Made by a program: the position numbers and the translations under genes | Notes under the pieces: generated by a model | Told to the model about the DNA's origin: nothing | Databases searched by the model: none | What the model saw: only the letters and a program-made list of their open reading frames with translations | Shown here: one piece after another, positions 16,589-25,369 of the stretch | Numbering within the stretch: the first letter of the stretch is position 1 | Layout of the letters: each line of letters opens with the position of its first letter | NCBI GenBank assembly: GCA_963714255.1 | Contig: CAVQNU010000006.1 | Span: 290,589 to 354,588 of the forward strand | Reading direction: 5' to 3' | DNA length: 64,000 nt | Origin: Rhodovastum sp963714255 | GTDB lineage: Bacteria > Pseudomonadota > Alphaproteobacteria > Acetobacterales > Acetobacteraceae

Positions 16589-19012
16589 TTACCACGGCCC
16601 CCCCACAACGCCGCGGGTGGAGCCCCCCTCCACGGGTGCGCCGTATTGAATAAAGCGGTCCAAGAGCTTTGAAGTTTCGGGGTCCAGGGGGCCGCCGCCA
16701 CCTGGCGGGTCCAGGGCAGCGCCCTGGCCTTGCTTCCTTGCCCTGACCACCCGTGCAAGCCAAGCCCGCACCTGGGGCGGCAACAGCGCGCCCGCCAACG
16801 TGCCGCCGGCGCGCCAGTCCACCAGCAGCAGGGCGGGCCGCAGCCGCACGGCGCGGGCGAGCAGCCGCAGTCCCGTCCGTGTCTGTCCGGTCGATACCGC
16901 CTTCCAGGCGGCAATGCGGTAGTGTTCGGCATGCCCCGCCCGCAGCACGCGCGCCGGCAGATACGGCATGCGGGCCCGCAGCAGCGCCATGGCGCGGTCG
17001 GCATTGGCGAGGAATTTGGGGAAATTGAACGACAGGCTGGCGCCGCGCAACCGGTAGAAGGTGAGCGGCAGCGGCACCAGCTCGGCGCGGTATTCCGTTT
17101 CGCACAGGATGCGGCACCACATTTCGTAGTCTTCGCAACTATGCAGGTCCTCGCAGAACACCCCGGCAAGCTCGAAGCAGGCGCGGCGGACCACCGGCGT
17201 CGATCCATTGCCGATGTGATTGCGCCGGATCATGGCATGCAGGCTCGGCGCGGCGGCGCCGGCAATCAGCAGGCTGCCGGTCGGCTTGCCATCGTCGGTG
17301 AGGTACTCCGAGTGGCTGAAGCTGATGCCCAGCCCGGGCGCCTGCGCGAAGGCCGCGACGTGCTGCGCCGCCTTTTCCGCCCGCCACAGATCGTCGCCGT
17401 CGAGAAAGCCGATCAGCGCCCCCCGCGCCAGGCGGATGCCGCTGTTGCGGGCGCCCGAGAGGCCTTTGTTGTCCTGGCGCACGATGCGCAGCCGCGGGTC
17501 GGCGCGCCGGCGTTGCAACTCCGCAAGCACCGAAGGGGTGGCGTCGGTCGAGCCGTCATCGATGACGATGACCTCAAGGTCGGTGAAGCTCTGGTCGAGC
17601 GCCAACTCCACCGCAGCGGCAATATAGGGCGCGACATTATAGGCCGGGATGACAACCGACAGCGCCGGCGCACCATCCTGTGCGCAGGATTGGTGTGCTG
17701 TCGCTGCGTGGAGTGCCTCCGCCGCCAGCACCTGGATCACCGGCCGGGCGGCGGCGGGCCGGACCGGCCGCGGCGCGTGGTTGGGATAGCCGAGTTGCGC
17801 CGCCGCCCGGCCGGTGATCCAGGTGCTGGCGGCGGTGTGCAGCATCATGCCGATGACGGCCCCCAGCGCGCCGCCGGCGAAGGCCGGACCAACCACCAGG
17901 CTGCCGGCCAGCGCGCCCCCTGGCACCAGCAGCAAGCCGAGCACGCAGCGCAGCACCGAGACGCTATTCGCCCGGCGGGCCGCCCCGACGGCGCGCAGCC
18001 AGACATCCTGCACGCACAACAAATAACGCCACGGCACGCTGCACAGGATCAGCGGCCCGAGCAGCGCCAGTCCACTGACGCCATAGCCCCAGAGCGCGAG
18101 GGGGACCGCCGCGAGCGCGACCCCCAGGCCGCAGACCGGGCCGAGCCACAGCATCTTGCGCCGGACCGCGGGCGTGGCCCGGGCGGGGTCGGTCACCAGC
18201 GCCGGATAATCGGCCTGCATCTGCGACCAGCCGGGCGTGTCGCTGACGGTCAGCAACTGCCGGCAAAGACCCAGCAGGCCCAGCTCGCCGCGGCTGATCA
18301 GGGTGGACACCACCAGCACGGTGAGCTGGTCGGCACCAAGATTGATCGCGTCCGCGGTGATGAACCGCAACGACGCGCCGGCATGGCCGATGGCGTCGCC
18401 GAGGCGCATCGGCGCCCGCGGCAGCACCAGGAAGGCGGCCAGCGTGCCGGCGAGGCGGCATACGGCAAGGATCGCTGCGAACACGACCAGGGACGGCGCG
18501 AAGGCGGCGGCGAGGCCGAGGCCGATAAGGTTGGCCACCGGCTGGATCACCGTCTGTTCCGGCCTGCCGTGCAGCACCTGCAGCGCATTGGCGATGTTGC
18601 ATTGGGCGAAGAACGTGCCGCCGAGGGCGAACAGGATGATTGCGCTCGCCTCTTGCGCCGACACGCCGGTGCAAACGCCCAGCAGCACGATGGCAGGCAG
18701 GCTCAGCGGCACGCTGGCGAGGGCGGCGAGAAAACCGAGCGTGGTGCGTTGCGCCAGCGGCACCGCGATGCGCGGCAGGGTGTAGATCAGGCCGAACGTG
18801 CCGAGCAGGGCCAGCACGACGACGCCGACCGTCGCCATGGCGAGGGTGCCGGCGGCGGCAAGGCCGAAATTGCGCACGAGCAGGACCGAGAGCAGAAATC
18901 CATTGAAGTTCTGCAGCACGCGCGCCAGCAGCACCAGCATGGCGGCGCGGTCGAACAGCTCGGCCAGATGCGCCAGCCGGCCCCGGCAGGCGGCGGCGAT
19001 GTGCCGGATCAC
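16589..19012 (-). CDS. Fusion of polysaccharide flippase-like membrane domain and GT2 glycosyltransferase
   Basis: 807 aa with two parts. Residues 1 to about 425 hold some 10-12 hydrophobic segments (RVLQNFNGFLLSVLLVRNFG, AALASVPLSLPAIVLLGVCT) like Wzx/MATE-type oligosaccharide exporters. From about residue 450 a GT-A family 2 glycosyltransferase begins (LSVVIPAYNVAPYIAAAVE, VIVIDDGSTDATPSV, FLDGDDLW near residue 539). The two are separate proteins in most polysaccharide clusters, and no stop or restart is visible between them. The last 40 or so residues (RARKQGQGAALDPPGGGGPLD) translate a copy of the dispersed repeat, so the natural C-terminus may have been nearer 16740. The start overlaps the stop of the GT4 gene (ATGA), indicating one operon. 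Substrate unknown. Confidence 0.8.
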   Translation of the reverse strand: MIRHIAAACRGRLAHLAELFDRAAMLVLLARVLQNFNGFLLSVLLVRNFGLAAAGTLAMATVGVVVLALLGTFGLIYTLPRIAVPLAQRTTLGFLAALASVPLSLPAIVLLGVCTGVSAQEASAIILFALGGTFFAQCNIANALQVLHGRPEQTVIQPVANLIGLGLAAAFAPSLVVFAAILAVCRLAGTLAAFLVLPRAPMRLGDAIGHAGASLRFITADAINLGADQLTVLVVSTLISRGELGLLGLCRQLLTVSDTPGWSQMQADYPALVTDPARATPAVRRKMLWLGPVCGLGVALAAVPLALWGYGVSGLALLGPLILCSVPWRYLLCVQDVWLRAVGAARRANSVSVLRCVLGLLLVPGGALAGSLVVGPAFAGGALGAVIGMMLHTAASTWITGRAAAQLGYPNHAPRPVRPAAARPVIQVLAAEALHAATAHQSCAQDGAPALSVVIPAYNVAPYIAAAVELALDQSFTDLEVIVIDDGSTDATPSVLAELQRRRADPRLRIVRQDNKGLSGARNSGIRLARGALIGFLDGDDLWRAEKAAQHVAAFAQAPGLGISFSHSEYLTDDGKPTGSLLIAGAAAPSLHAMIRRNHIGNGSTPVVRRACFELAGVFCEDLHSCEDYEMWCRILCETEYRAELVPLPLTFYRLRGASLSFNFPKFLANADRAMALLRARMPYLPARVLRAGHAEHYRIAAWKAVSTGQTRTGLRLLARAVRLRPALLLVDWRAGGTLAGALLPPQVRAWLARVVRARKQGQGAALDPPGGGGPLDPETSKLLDRFIQYGAPVEGGSTRGVVGGPW
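16676..16745. repeat. Dispersed palindromic repeat copy overlapping a coding end
   Basis: GGGGTCCAGGG near 16678 and GGGTCCAGGGCAGCGCCCTG near 16708, followed by CCTTGCTTCCTTG, reproduce the arm found at 1160-1222. It lies within the 3' end of the flippase-GT2 reading frame and supplies its final residues. Confidence 0.6.
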
Positions 19013-20130
19013 CGGCCGGACCCGGCCAACATTGCGTCCGCGACCTGGGATCCGTGCCGCAAATTCCGGTAGACCGCGTCATAACGTTGCGCCACCGCGT
19101 CCCAGCCGGGAAGGGCGAGCGCACGCAACCGCAGGGCGACCGCCCCGGCGCCGCCGGGCGTTTCGATCAGGCTTTGCAGCGCCCGCGCGAGGCCCGGGAT
19201 GTCGCGCGGCGCGAAATACGTGCCGTGGCCGCCCAGCACCGCGCGATTCTCCGGAATGTCGCTGGTGAGCATCGGCAGACCATAAGCCAGCGCCTCCAGC
19301 AAGGCCATCGACATGCCCTCGATATACGATGGCAGGACGAACAGAAACGCGTTGCTGAACAGTTCGGCCAGTTCGGCCCCGGTCCGATGCCCGACGAAAA
19401 TGACGCGGGCGGGATCGGCGCGCGCCCGCAGCGCGGCGATATAGTCCGGGCTGCCCGACCCGCCGGCCACCACCAGGCGCATATCCGTGCGCAGGCGCGC
19501 GAAGGCGTCGATCAGATCGTGGCAGCTTTTCTCCGGCACCAGGCGGCTGGCGAACAGGACATAACGCTGCGGCGCCAGCCCCTCGGCGGCGAGGAACGCA
19601 CCCGGCGCGACCGCCGGCTTCTGCGCCACGCCATTGGGTATGAAGGTCACACGGATATCGTACCGCTCCAGAAAGTAGCGGCGCAGCGTTTCCGACACCA
19701 CAGTAATGCCGGTCGCGCAACCCACCAGTGTCTGCTCGGCCGCGGTCAGACAGCCTCGCGCGGCCCAGCCCCATTTGTCGCGCCGGGCGTCGAGTCCGTG
19801 GATCGTCACCAGCGACGGCTGGCCGGCAAGCCGCGTCAGTGCCGAGAGAATGCCGGGTCCGACGGCATGAAAATGAATGATATCGTACCGCCCGACTGCC
19901 TGGACGAGCGAAACGACGCTGCGGCTGATGTTGTCGAGGTGCTTGCCCGGAATTGCCGGCACCGGGATGGTGCGCAAGCCGGCCTGCAATTCGGGGCGCG
20001 CGTCCGGGCGGCAGAAAACGTCGACCTCGTGCCCGAGGCGGCAAAGCCGGGGACAGAGTTCATCCAGCATACGCTCGATGCCGCCATAGTCGGACCCGAT
20101 GCCGCGGGAACCGATGACCGCAATCCGCAT
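19009..20130 (-). CDS. Glycosyltransferase family 4 (group 1)
   Basis: 373-aa GT-B fold enzyme. The N-terminal donor/acceptor region starts MRIAVIGSRGIGSDYGGIER, the glycine-rich loop typical of rhamnosyl-/mannosyl-transferase-like GT4 proteins. The C-terminal half has LFASRLVPEKSCHDLIDAF and the nucleotide-sugar EX7E region in LPSYIEGMSMALLEALAYG. It likely adds a sugar to an exopolysaccharide or LPS precursor at the cytoplasmic face. It is translationally coupled (ATGA) to the flippase-GT2 fusion downstream. The exact sugar is unknown. Confidence 0.9.
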   Translation of the reverse strand: MRIAVIGSRGIGSDYGGIERMLDELCPRLCRLGHEVDVFCRPDARPELQAGLRTIPVPAIPGKHLDNISRSVVSLVQAVGRYDIIHFHAVGPGILSALTRLAGQPSLVTIHGLDARRDKWGWAARGCLTAAEQTLVGCATGITVVSETLRRYFLERYDIRVTFIPNGVAQKPAVAPGAFLAAEGLAPQRYVLFASRLVPEKSCHDLIDAFARLRTDMRLVVAGGSGSPDYIAALRARADPARVIFVGHRTGAELAELFSNAFLFVLPSYIEGMSMALLEALAYGLPMLTSDIPENRAVLGGHGTYFAPRDIPGLARALQSLIETPGGAGAVALRLRALALPGWDAVAQRYDAVYRNLRHGSQVADAMLAGSGR

Positions 20131-20622
20131 CCGTCATCTCCGCCCGCGGGGGCGCGGCGCCATGCCACCCCAAGGTGATTACTGCCGGCACCGCGCATGA
20201 TACGGAAATATAACAAGAAATCATATTCTCCGTTGCGACGTTCAGCCGATACCATGATGGCGGAGGCGGATCAACCCGGACCTTGCAACGCCGTGCCGAT
20301 CACGCCCTTGTCGCGCAGTATCGGAGGCAGGACGCGAAGCTGCCCGAAGATGGTATTTCATTTAGGCCATATCGTGGTGGGTCACTGGTAAACAGTTCTG
20401 TACCGCTTTTTAGCGCGTTGCTGTCGCATTGGCGCACCGATATCGACGCAACTGCGCGTGCCATTCGCATCTGCTTGCGGCCGATGGCTGGAAAGCTGAA
20501 CGGCAAGATCGTATCGTCGGGCATGCCCGGTGAGGCTTGGTGCGCGCCCCTGGACAGGATCAACTCGACACCCAATTCTTGAACGCTCTCAGCACGTTAC
20601 GCGACCCGCCAGCGACTCCCTG
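20131..20622. other. Intergenic, no recognisable gene
   Basis: About 490 bases upstream of the GT4 gene. Composition is less GC-rich near 20195-20240 (AAATATAACAAGAAATCATA), as expected of a promoter for the minus-strand polysaccharide genes. Several short frames exist on both strands, but none resembles a known protein or has a convincing ribosome-binding site. Confidence 0.4.
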
Positions 20623-20908
20623 TCATGCCCTGAATAAGAGCGGCCAGGGGGCGATGGCGAATTGCTGCGACGGGCCGGCGGCGCATTCCGTGAGCGTCCC
20701 GACCTGCCATGCGCCGGGTTGGCCGCTGAACGCCGCCATCTGGCCGGCGCCGGTTTCGCCCAGCACGGCGTCGTCGTTGGGCACCCAATCGCCGTCCTGG
20801 TCGCCGGCGGCAGCCGGCGGTCCGGCAGTGCGTCGCCTGCTCGGCGGCCAGGCCGGGCAGCAGGGGGCGCGGGCCGATCCCCGGCAGGCTCGCCGGACAT
20901 TTGGTCAT
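20623..20908 (-). pseudogene. Small frameshifted ORF, unknown family
   Basis: From ATG 20908 the frame reads MTKCPASLPGIGPRPLLPG...THCRTAG, after which codon use loses coherence. In the neighbouring frame a coherent stretch begins AGDQDGDWVPNDDAVLGETG and ends AIAPWPLLFRA with a stop at 20623-20625. The span is 286 bases, one more than a multiple of three. I infer one protein of about 94 aa broken by a single surplus base near 20820. There is no strong RBS. It follows the TonB-like gene on the same strand. Function unknown. Confidence 0.35.
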
Positions 20909-20955
20909 GCGTCGTTCACGCCCGTGACGGTGATGGCCCGGCTTGCCGCCGCCCG

Positions 20956-21804
20956 CTACTCCGCCAGGGTAAACTGCACGGGCACCTCGGCCACCGCGGC
21001 GACCGCCGTACCGCCGCGCGTGGCGGCGACGAACCGCCACTGCCGCACCGCGGCCGCCGCGGCCTGATCCAGCGCCTTGTATCCGCTGCTCTCGGCCACC
21101 GCGACGGAAACGGCGACACCATCGGCCGAAACATCGACCCGCAGCAGCACGCGTCCCTGTTCGCGCCGCTGGCGGGAGCGCTCGGGAAAGGCTGGCGGCC
21201 GGTTGCCTTGCATGCCGGCGACCGGACGCGGCGGCACCAGCGCGGGCACCACCAGCGGGGCGTCCTGCGGGACCGGCCGCGCCGTCGCGACCGTTGCGCG
21301 CTCACTTTCGGCCGGACGGGCAGGCGGGCGCCGCTCCGCCGGTGGCGCGTGGAGACCGGCATGGCGGAGCGGTGTTGGCGGGTGTGGCGGCGCCTGTGTT
21401 GCCAGCGGCACCTGGGGCTTCGCCTCAGGCGGCGTGAACGCTTCCCGCGGCGGTTCCCCGGCGGGAGCCGGCAAAGGTGGCGCAGGCGCGATGGCGGGCG
21501 GTTCCGGCGCCGGCTCCAGCGTTACCGCCCAGTCGCGGGACGCTGCCGGCGGGGCGGTTTCGCCGGGCCAGGCGACCAGCGCCAGCGCGGCCACCGCATG
21601 CGCCACCACCAACGTCGCGCCGAACAGCAGCAGCAGCCGGCGGTCCGAGCCGTGGCCGGCCCGGCGGAGCCGCAGCGGGTTCTCCGCGACGAGACGCAAC
21701 GGCACGCTCCCCAGGCTGCCGCACCGCCGGTCCCCGGCCCCGGCCGTTTTCCAATCGCGCGATGGCATGGTCCGGTCCGGCGACCGGCCGCGCGTCGCCA
21801 TCAT
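20956..21804 (-). CDS. TonB-family energy transducer
   Basis: 282 aa. There is a basic N-terminus of about 55 residues, one hydrophobic segment (RLLLLFGATLVVAHAVAALALVAW), a long Pro/Ala-rich periplasmic linker (EPAPEPPAIAPAPPLPAPAG and more), and a C-terminal TonB domain (GRVLLRVDVSADGVAVSVAV, ESSGYKALDQAAAAAVRQWRF). It should transmit proton-motive force via ExbB/ExbD to a TonB-dependent receptor, none of which are in the window. The position downstream of pqqABCDE suggests it may serve uptake of PQQ, or of a metal needed by PQQ enzymes; this is inference. The start is one of two adjacent ATGs (21804 or 21801). Confidence 0.85.
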   Translation of the reverse strand: MMATRGRSPDRTMPSRDWKTAGAGDRRCGSLGSVPLRLVAENPLRLRRAGHGSDRRLLLLFGATLVVAHAVAALALVAWPGETAPPAASRDWAVTLEPAPEPPAIAPAPPLPAPAGEPPREAFTPPEAKPQVPLATQAPPHPPTPLRHAGLHAPPAERRPPARPAESERATVATARPVPQDAPLVVPALVPPRPVAGMQGNRPPAFPERSRQRREQGRVLLRVDVSADGVAVSVAVAESSGYKALDQAAAAAVRQWRFVAATRGGTAVAAVAEVPVQFTLAE

Positions 21805-21844
21805 GCGGTATCCGGCTCCGCCGGCCGCGCCGGACAGGGGGCGG

Positions 21845-22204
21845 TCATGGCCGGCAGTCGGCGATATCGGCGTCGCGCATGTCGCACGTCGTCTCGCGGA
21901 TCAGGCTGACGCAGCGCTTGATGCAGGTTTGCCGGGTCCTGGTCTGCAGTTTCGCATCGAAACGGCTTGCGGCGATGGCGGTGACGGTCAGGCATTCGGC
22001 CACGTCGAGGCTGCGGGCTCTGTCATTCGGCGCCTCATTTGGCCCCCGGATCTGCGAACCGGCGGGGGCGAGGACGGCGCCGGCGAAATCAGGCAAGGTG
22101 TTCAGGTTGCTGACAAAGAAGCGGTCTGTCGCTTCGGCTGCGAAGCCGGCGCCGCAGCGCGCGGCAGCCGCCAGCATGGACGCGGCCCTCCTTGTCATGC
22201 GCAT
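21845..22204 (-). CDS. Exported Cys-rich hypothetical protein
   Basis: About 119 aa from ATG 22204, which has GAAGGGGATCGCGCC upstream. The N-terminus MRMTRRAASMLAAAARCGAG followed by FAAEATDRFF looks like a signal peptide. Five Cys lie in the mature region (AEC, TC, RC, TC and DC), most in the last third (RQTCIKRCVSLIRETTCDM). It sits between pqqE and the TonB-like gene in the same direction, 90 bases after pqqE, with a hairpin in between. No family recognised. Disulfide-stabilised periplasmic protein is the best description. Confidence 0.6.
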   Translation of the reverse strand: MRMTRRAASMLAAAARCGAGFAAEATDRFFVSNLNTLPDFAGAVLAPAGSQIRGPNEAPNDRARSLDVAECLTVTAIAASRFDAKLQTRTRQTCIKRCVSLIRETTCDMRDADIADCRP

Positions 22205-22229
22205 GGCGCGATCCCCTTCGAACAACCCT

Positions 22230-22259
22230 GCGGATTTGGCGTAACGCCAAAATATCCGC
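22230..22259 (-). terminator. Hairpin after pqqE
   Basis: GCGGAT-TTGGCG (22230-22241) pairs with CGCCAA (22245-22250) and ATCCGC (22254-22259). This is a 12-bp stem with a 3-base bulge and a TAA loop, 36 bases past the pqqE stop. There is no U tract on the minus-strand transcript, so it may be a 3'-end stabiliser or processing site rather than a terminator. Confidence 0.45.
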
Positions 22260-22294
22260 CGCCACCGTGCAATCGGTTGCTGTCATGCCCGCGA

Positions 22295-23446
22295 TCATTG
22301 TGTTTGCCCGCCGACCGCCGGTTGCGGCGTGGCCGGTTGCCGGGCCGGCTCCGTGCCGCGCCGGTGGCGGCGATAGATGAAGCCCGGTGGCGGCGCGGCG
22401 CTCGCCGCGGCGGCGGCGATCATCGTTGCGTGGTCGGGCGCCATCGCGCAGGCCGGGTCGGTCCGGGCGGCATCGCCGGTGACGGCAAAAGCCTGGCAGC
22501 GGCAGCCGCCCCAGTCGATCTCGCGCTGGTCGCACGACCGGCACGGAGGCGGCATCCAATCCGTGCCGCGGAACCGCACGAAGGCCGGCGCGTCCTGCCA
22601 GATGGCGGCGAGCGGCGTTTCGGTCACTGCGGGAAACGCCAGCCCCGGCAAGCTCTCCGCGGCATGGCACGGCAGCGCGCGGCCGGCCGGGGTGACGGTG
22701 ATCATGCGCCGGCCCCAACCGCCCATGCACGCTTTCGGCCGCATCGCGTAATAGTCCGGCACGACGTAGTCGATCACCATGCGGCCGCGCAGGCGCGCGC
22801 GCGCCGACTCAACAACCCCGGTGGCCGTGTCGAGCTGCGCGCGGGTGGGCACCAGCGCATCACGGTTCACCAACGCCCAGCCGTAGTACTGCACGTGGGC
22901 GATTTCGACGCGGCCGGCATCGAGCGTCGCGCCGAGGGCGATCATGTCCGCTACCCGTTCGAGGTTCTGCCGGTGCACCACGAAGTTCAACGTCAACGGC
23001 AGCCCGGCCGCGCGCACCCGCCGCGCCACCGCCAGCTTTTCGGCGTGGCCACCGGAAAATCCGCCGATGCGGTCGGCATTGCCCGGCTCCACGTCCTGCA
23101 GGCTGAGCTGGACGTGATCGAGCCCGGCGCCCGCCAGCGCGTGCAGCCGCGCCGCATCGAGCAGCACCCCGGAGGTGATGAGGTTGCTGTACATCCCCAG
23201 CCCGGAGGCGCGCCGCACCAGCACCTCCAGATCGCTGCGCACGGTCGGTTCGCCGCCGGAGAAATGCAGTTGCAGCACGCCGAGGCAAGCCGCCTGGTCG
23301 AGCACGCGAAGCCAGGTTTCGGTGTCCAGTTCGCTGCTGGCGCGCGCCAGGTCGAGCGGGTTGGCGCAGTAGGGGCATTGCAAGGGGCAGCGATGCGTCA
23401 GTTCGGCAACCAGCCCCAGCGGCGGCTCGGCGCGTTCGCCGGTCAA
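22295..23446 (-). CDS. pqqE: PQQ biosynthesis radical SAM enzyme PqqE
   Basis: 383 aa. It forms the Glu-Tyr carbon-carbon cross-link in PqqA held by PqqD. The N-terminal radical SAM motif is CPLQCPYC near residues 20-27, with FSGGEPTVR after it. The C-terminal SPASM-type Cys set is visible in KACMGGW, LPCHAAE, PPCRSCDQ and GGCRC. The start is a TTG at 23446 inside the pqqD stop (TTGA), chosen because it gives the same 4-base coupling as its neighbours. The last 40 residues after FIYRRH are Pro/Ala/Gln-rich and probably disordered. Confidence 0.95.
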   Translation of the reverse strand: MTGERAEPPLGLVAELTHRCPLQCPYCANPLDLARASSELDTETWLRVLDQAACLGVLQLHFSGGEPTVRSDLEVLVRRASGLGMYSNLITSGVLLDAARLHALAGAGLDHVQLSLQDVEPGNADRIGGFSGGHAEKLAVARRVRAAGLPLTLNFVVHRQNLERVADMIALGATLDAGRVEIAHVQYYGWALVNRDALVPTRAQLDTATGVVESARARLRGRMVIDYVVPDYYAMRPKACMGGWGRRMITVTPAGRALPCHAAESLPGLAFPAVTETPLAAIWQDAPAFVRFRGTDWMPPPCRSCDQREIDWGGCRCQAFAVTGDAARTDPACAMAPDHATMIAAAAASAAPPPGFIYRRHRRGTEPARQPATPQPAVGGQTQ

Positions 23447-23715
23447 AGCCGGATCGCTCCGCGGTCCGCCAGGTCGTGCAGCAGGCCGGCCACATCGCGG
23501 GCCAGCACGTCGCGCGGCGCATCGAACCGGGCGGCGAGGGCGTCGATGATGGCGCCGAGGCTGCGCTGCCCGTCGACCAGGCGCAGAATTTCCACCGCGT
23601 GGGTGTCCGGCACGAACACCCGTTCGGGGGCCAGCACCACCCAGCCGTCGCGCACGCGATCGAAGCGGAATTTCACGCCGACGGCGAAGGCCGGGACGGC
23701 GGCTTCGTCAGTCAT
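23443..23715 (-). CDS. pqqD: PQQ biosynthesis chaperone PqqD
   Basis: 90 aa. It binds the PqqA precursor peptide and presents it to PqqE. The fold-typical run is seen in FRFDRVRDGWVVLAPERV, followed by ILRLVDGQRSLGAIIDALAA and a C-terminal helix. ATG 23715 overlaps the pqqC stop (ATGA), which sets the start; upstream in-frame codons belong to pqqC sequence. Confidence 0.92.
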   Translation of the reverse strand: MTDEAAVPAFAVGVKFRFDRVRDGWVVLAPERVFVPDTHAVEILRLVDGQRSLGAIIDALAARFDAPRDVLARDVAGLLHDLADRGAIRL

Positions 23716-24452
23716 GCCCGGTCGTCGGGAACGAAGGCGCCGGGCGGAATGAGACCAGGGGAAACATAGGCGTGATGCAAGGCATCGAGCTGCGCCCACA
23801 GGATATCGCATTTCGTACGCAGCGCCGCCAGCACGGCGGCCTGTTGGTCATTGGTGCGTGCGTGTGCGCGGACATAGGCAAGGGCAAAATCGGAATCGCG
23901 CGGCGCCTGGGTTAGCCGCGGGGCGAAATAGCTGAGGGTTTCCGGCGTGATGAAGTCGTAATGGGCCAGCATGCCGGCGACGCGCTCGGCGATGATGCTG
24001 GGCGAAAACAGTTCGGTCAGCGATGCGGCGATGGCCTCCAGGATCGACCGGTCGCGCACCAGAGCGACATAGGCATCGACGGCGAAGCGGGTGGCCGGCA
24101 GCAGCCCGGCGTTGGATTCGACCGCGGCGCGGTCCAGCCCGACACCTTCGGCCAGTTTCAGCCAGCGCTCAACTCCGCCGGTGCCGGGCCGGTCGCCGTC
24201 ATGGTCTTCCAGCCGGCGCCGCCATTCCCGCCGCAGGTCGGGCGTTGGCAGCCTGGCCAGCACTGTGGCGTCCTTCGCCGGAATGTGACTCTGGTAGTAA
24301 TAGCGGTTCAGCGCCCAGGCCTGCACCTGGCCACGGCTCAGCCTGCCGCCGTGCAGCAGGCGGTGGAACGGATGCAGATTGTGGTAGCGCTTCGCCCCGA
24401 TGGCCCGCAGTGCCGCTTCCAACGCATCCGCCGTCATCGCAGGGGGGATCAC
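23712..24452 (-). CDS. pqqC: Pyrroloquinoline-quinone synthase PqqC
   Basis: 246 aa, all-helical oxidase catalysing the final eight-electron oxidation and ring closure to PQQ. The family stretch YHNLHPFHRLLHGGRLSRGQ is at the N-terminus, and NRYYYQSHIPAKDATVLAR and LEDHDGDRPGTGGVERWLKL contain conserved active-site His/Tyr/Arg residues. The GTG start at 24452 overlaps the pqqB stop (GTGA); an in-frame ATG lies five codons in. Confidence 0.95.
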   Translation of the reverse strand: MIPPAMTADALEAALRAIGAKRYHNLHPFHRLLHGGRLSRGQVQAWALNRYYYQSHIPAKDATVLARLPTPDLRREWRRRLEDHDGDRPGTGGVERWLKLAEGVGLDRAAVESNAGLLPATRFAVDAYVALVRDRSILEAIAASLTELFSPSIIAERVAGMLAHYDFITPETLSYFAPRLTQAPRDSDFALAYVRAHARTNDQQAAVLAALRTKCDILWAQLDALHHAYVSPGLIPPGAFVPDDRA

Positions 24453-25369
24453 AGGTCTATCTCCAGTCCGTCAAAGGCGACCTCCCACCCGGCCGCCTCG
24501 ACCGCCGCGCGTTCCGGCGTGCCGTCGGACAGCACGGGGTTGGAGTTGTTGATGTGCAGCAGGACCTTGCGTCGCACGCCGAGCCAGGCGAAGGCGGCGA
24601 TCGTGCCGTCCGGGCCGCTGACGCTCATGTGCCCCATGCGCAGCCCGGTTTTCGTGCCGGTGCCGGCGCGGATCATTTCGTCGTCGCGCCACAGGGTGCC
24701 GTCGAAGAACACCGCATCGGCGCCGCGCAACCGGCTGGCGAGCCCTCCGGTCATCGCGGCGCAGCCGGGGATGAAGAACAACCGGTGCCGGCCATCGCTG
24801 ATCGCCGCGCCAACGGTGTCGTCGGTCTCGGCGATCTCCGGCGTTTCGCCCTGGCGTTCGAGGTAGAGCGGCAGCTTGCCGGGAACGCGGAACAGTTCGA
24901 GCGTCAGCCCGCTGGCGCCGCCACCGGGCAGGTCCAGGGCCACAGGCTGGCCGACCGGCACGATCTGGCGGGCCACGATGTCGCGGGCGAGCACGTCGAA
25001 GATCGGATTGGCCTCCAGCACGGCGTGGATGCGAGCGGTCGCATAGACGGTGAACGGCTGGCGTTCGCGCAAGGTCAACAGGCCGGCGATCGCATCAACG
25101 TCGCCGCCGGTGAGCACCACGCCGGCGATGGGGGAGGAGCGCAGGCCGTGCCGCGGATGCAGAAAGACCGAGGCGGCGATCTGCTGGCGCAAATCGGGCG
25201 AGGCGTTCAGCAGGAACCAGTTTGCGGACTCCGCACTGACCGCCAGCGACGCCTGGGAACGGGCGCGCGCCGCAGGATCGCCCGCACGGGCGCGCCGGCA
25301 GGCATCGGCGTTCGAGTTCCACTGCGGGAACCCGCCGCCCGCGGCCGCACCAAGTACCACCGCCCGCAT
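24449..25369 (-). CDS. pqqB: PQQ biosynthesis hydroxylase PqqB
   Basis: 306-aa metallo-beta-lactamase-fold protein, proposed to hydroxylate the tyrosine of the cross-linked precursor. It starts MRAVVLGAAAGGGFPQWN, as in the family, with GVVLTGGDVDAIAGLLTLRE in place of a canonical HxHxDH and the C-terminal LLHINNSNPVL. The ATG lies 100 bases after pqqA. The downstream genes pqqC, D and E follow with 4-base overlaps, so BCDE is one translational unit. Confidence 0.95.
   Translation of the reverse strand: MRAVVLGAAAGGGFPQWNSNADACRRARAGDPAARARSQASLAVSAESANWFLLNASPDLRQQIAASVFLHPRHGLRSSPIAGVVLTGGDVDAIAGLLTLRERQPFTVYATARIHAVLEANPIFDVLARDIVARQIVPVGQPVALDLPGGGASGLTLELFRVPGKLPLYLERQGETPEIAETDDTVGAAISDGRHRLFFIPGCAAMTGGLASRLRGADAVFFDGTLWRDDEMIRAGTGTKTGLRMGHMSVSGPDGTIAAFAWLGVRRKVLLHINNSNPVLSDGTPERAAVEAAGWEVAFDGLEIDL

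Noticed and set aside
16730..19072. A 780-codon plus-strand frame over the flippase-GT2 gene
   Set aside because: Arg/Gln/His-rich low-complexity translation; the minus-strand frame has clear membrane and GT2 motifs.
21077..23752. An 891-codon plus-strand frame over tonB and pqqE
   Set aside because: Spans two recognised minus-strand genes and their intergenic hairpin; no motifs.
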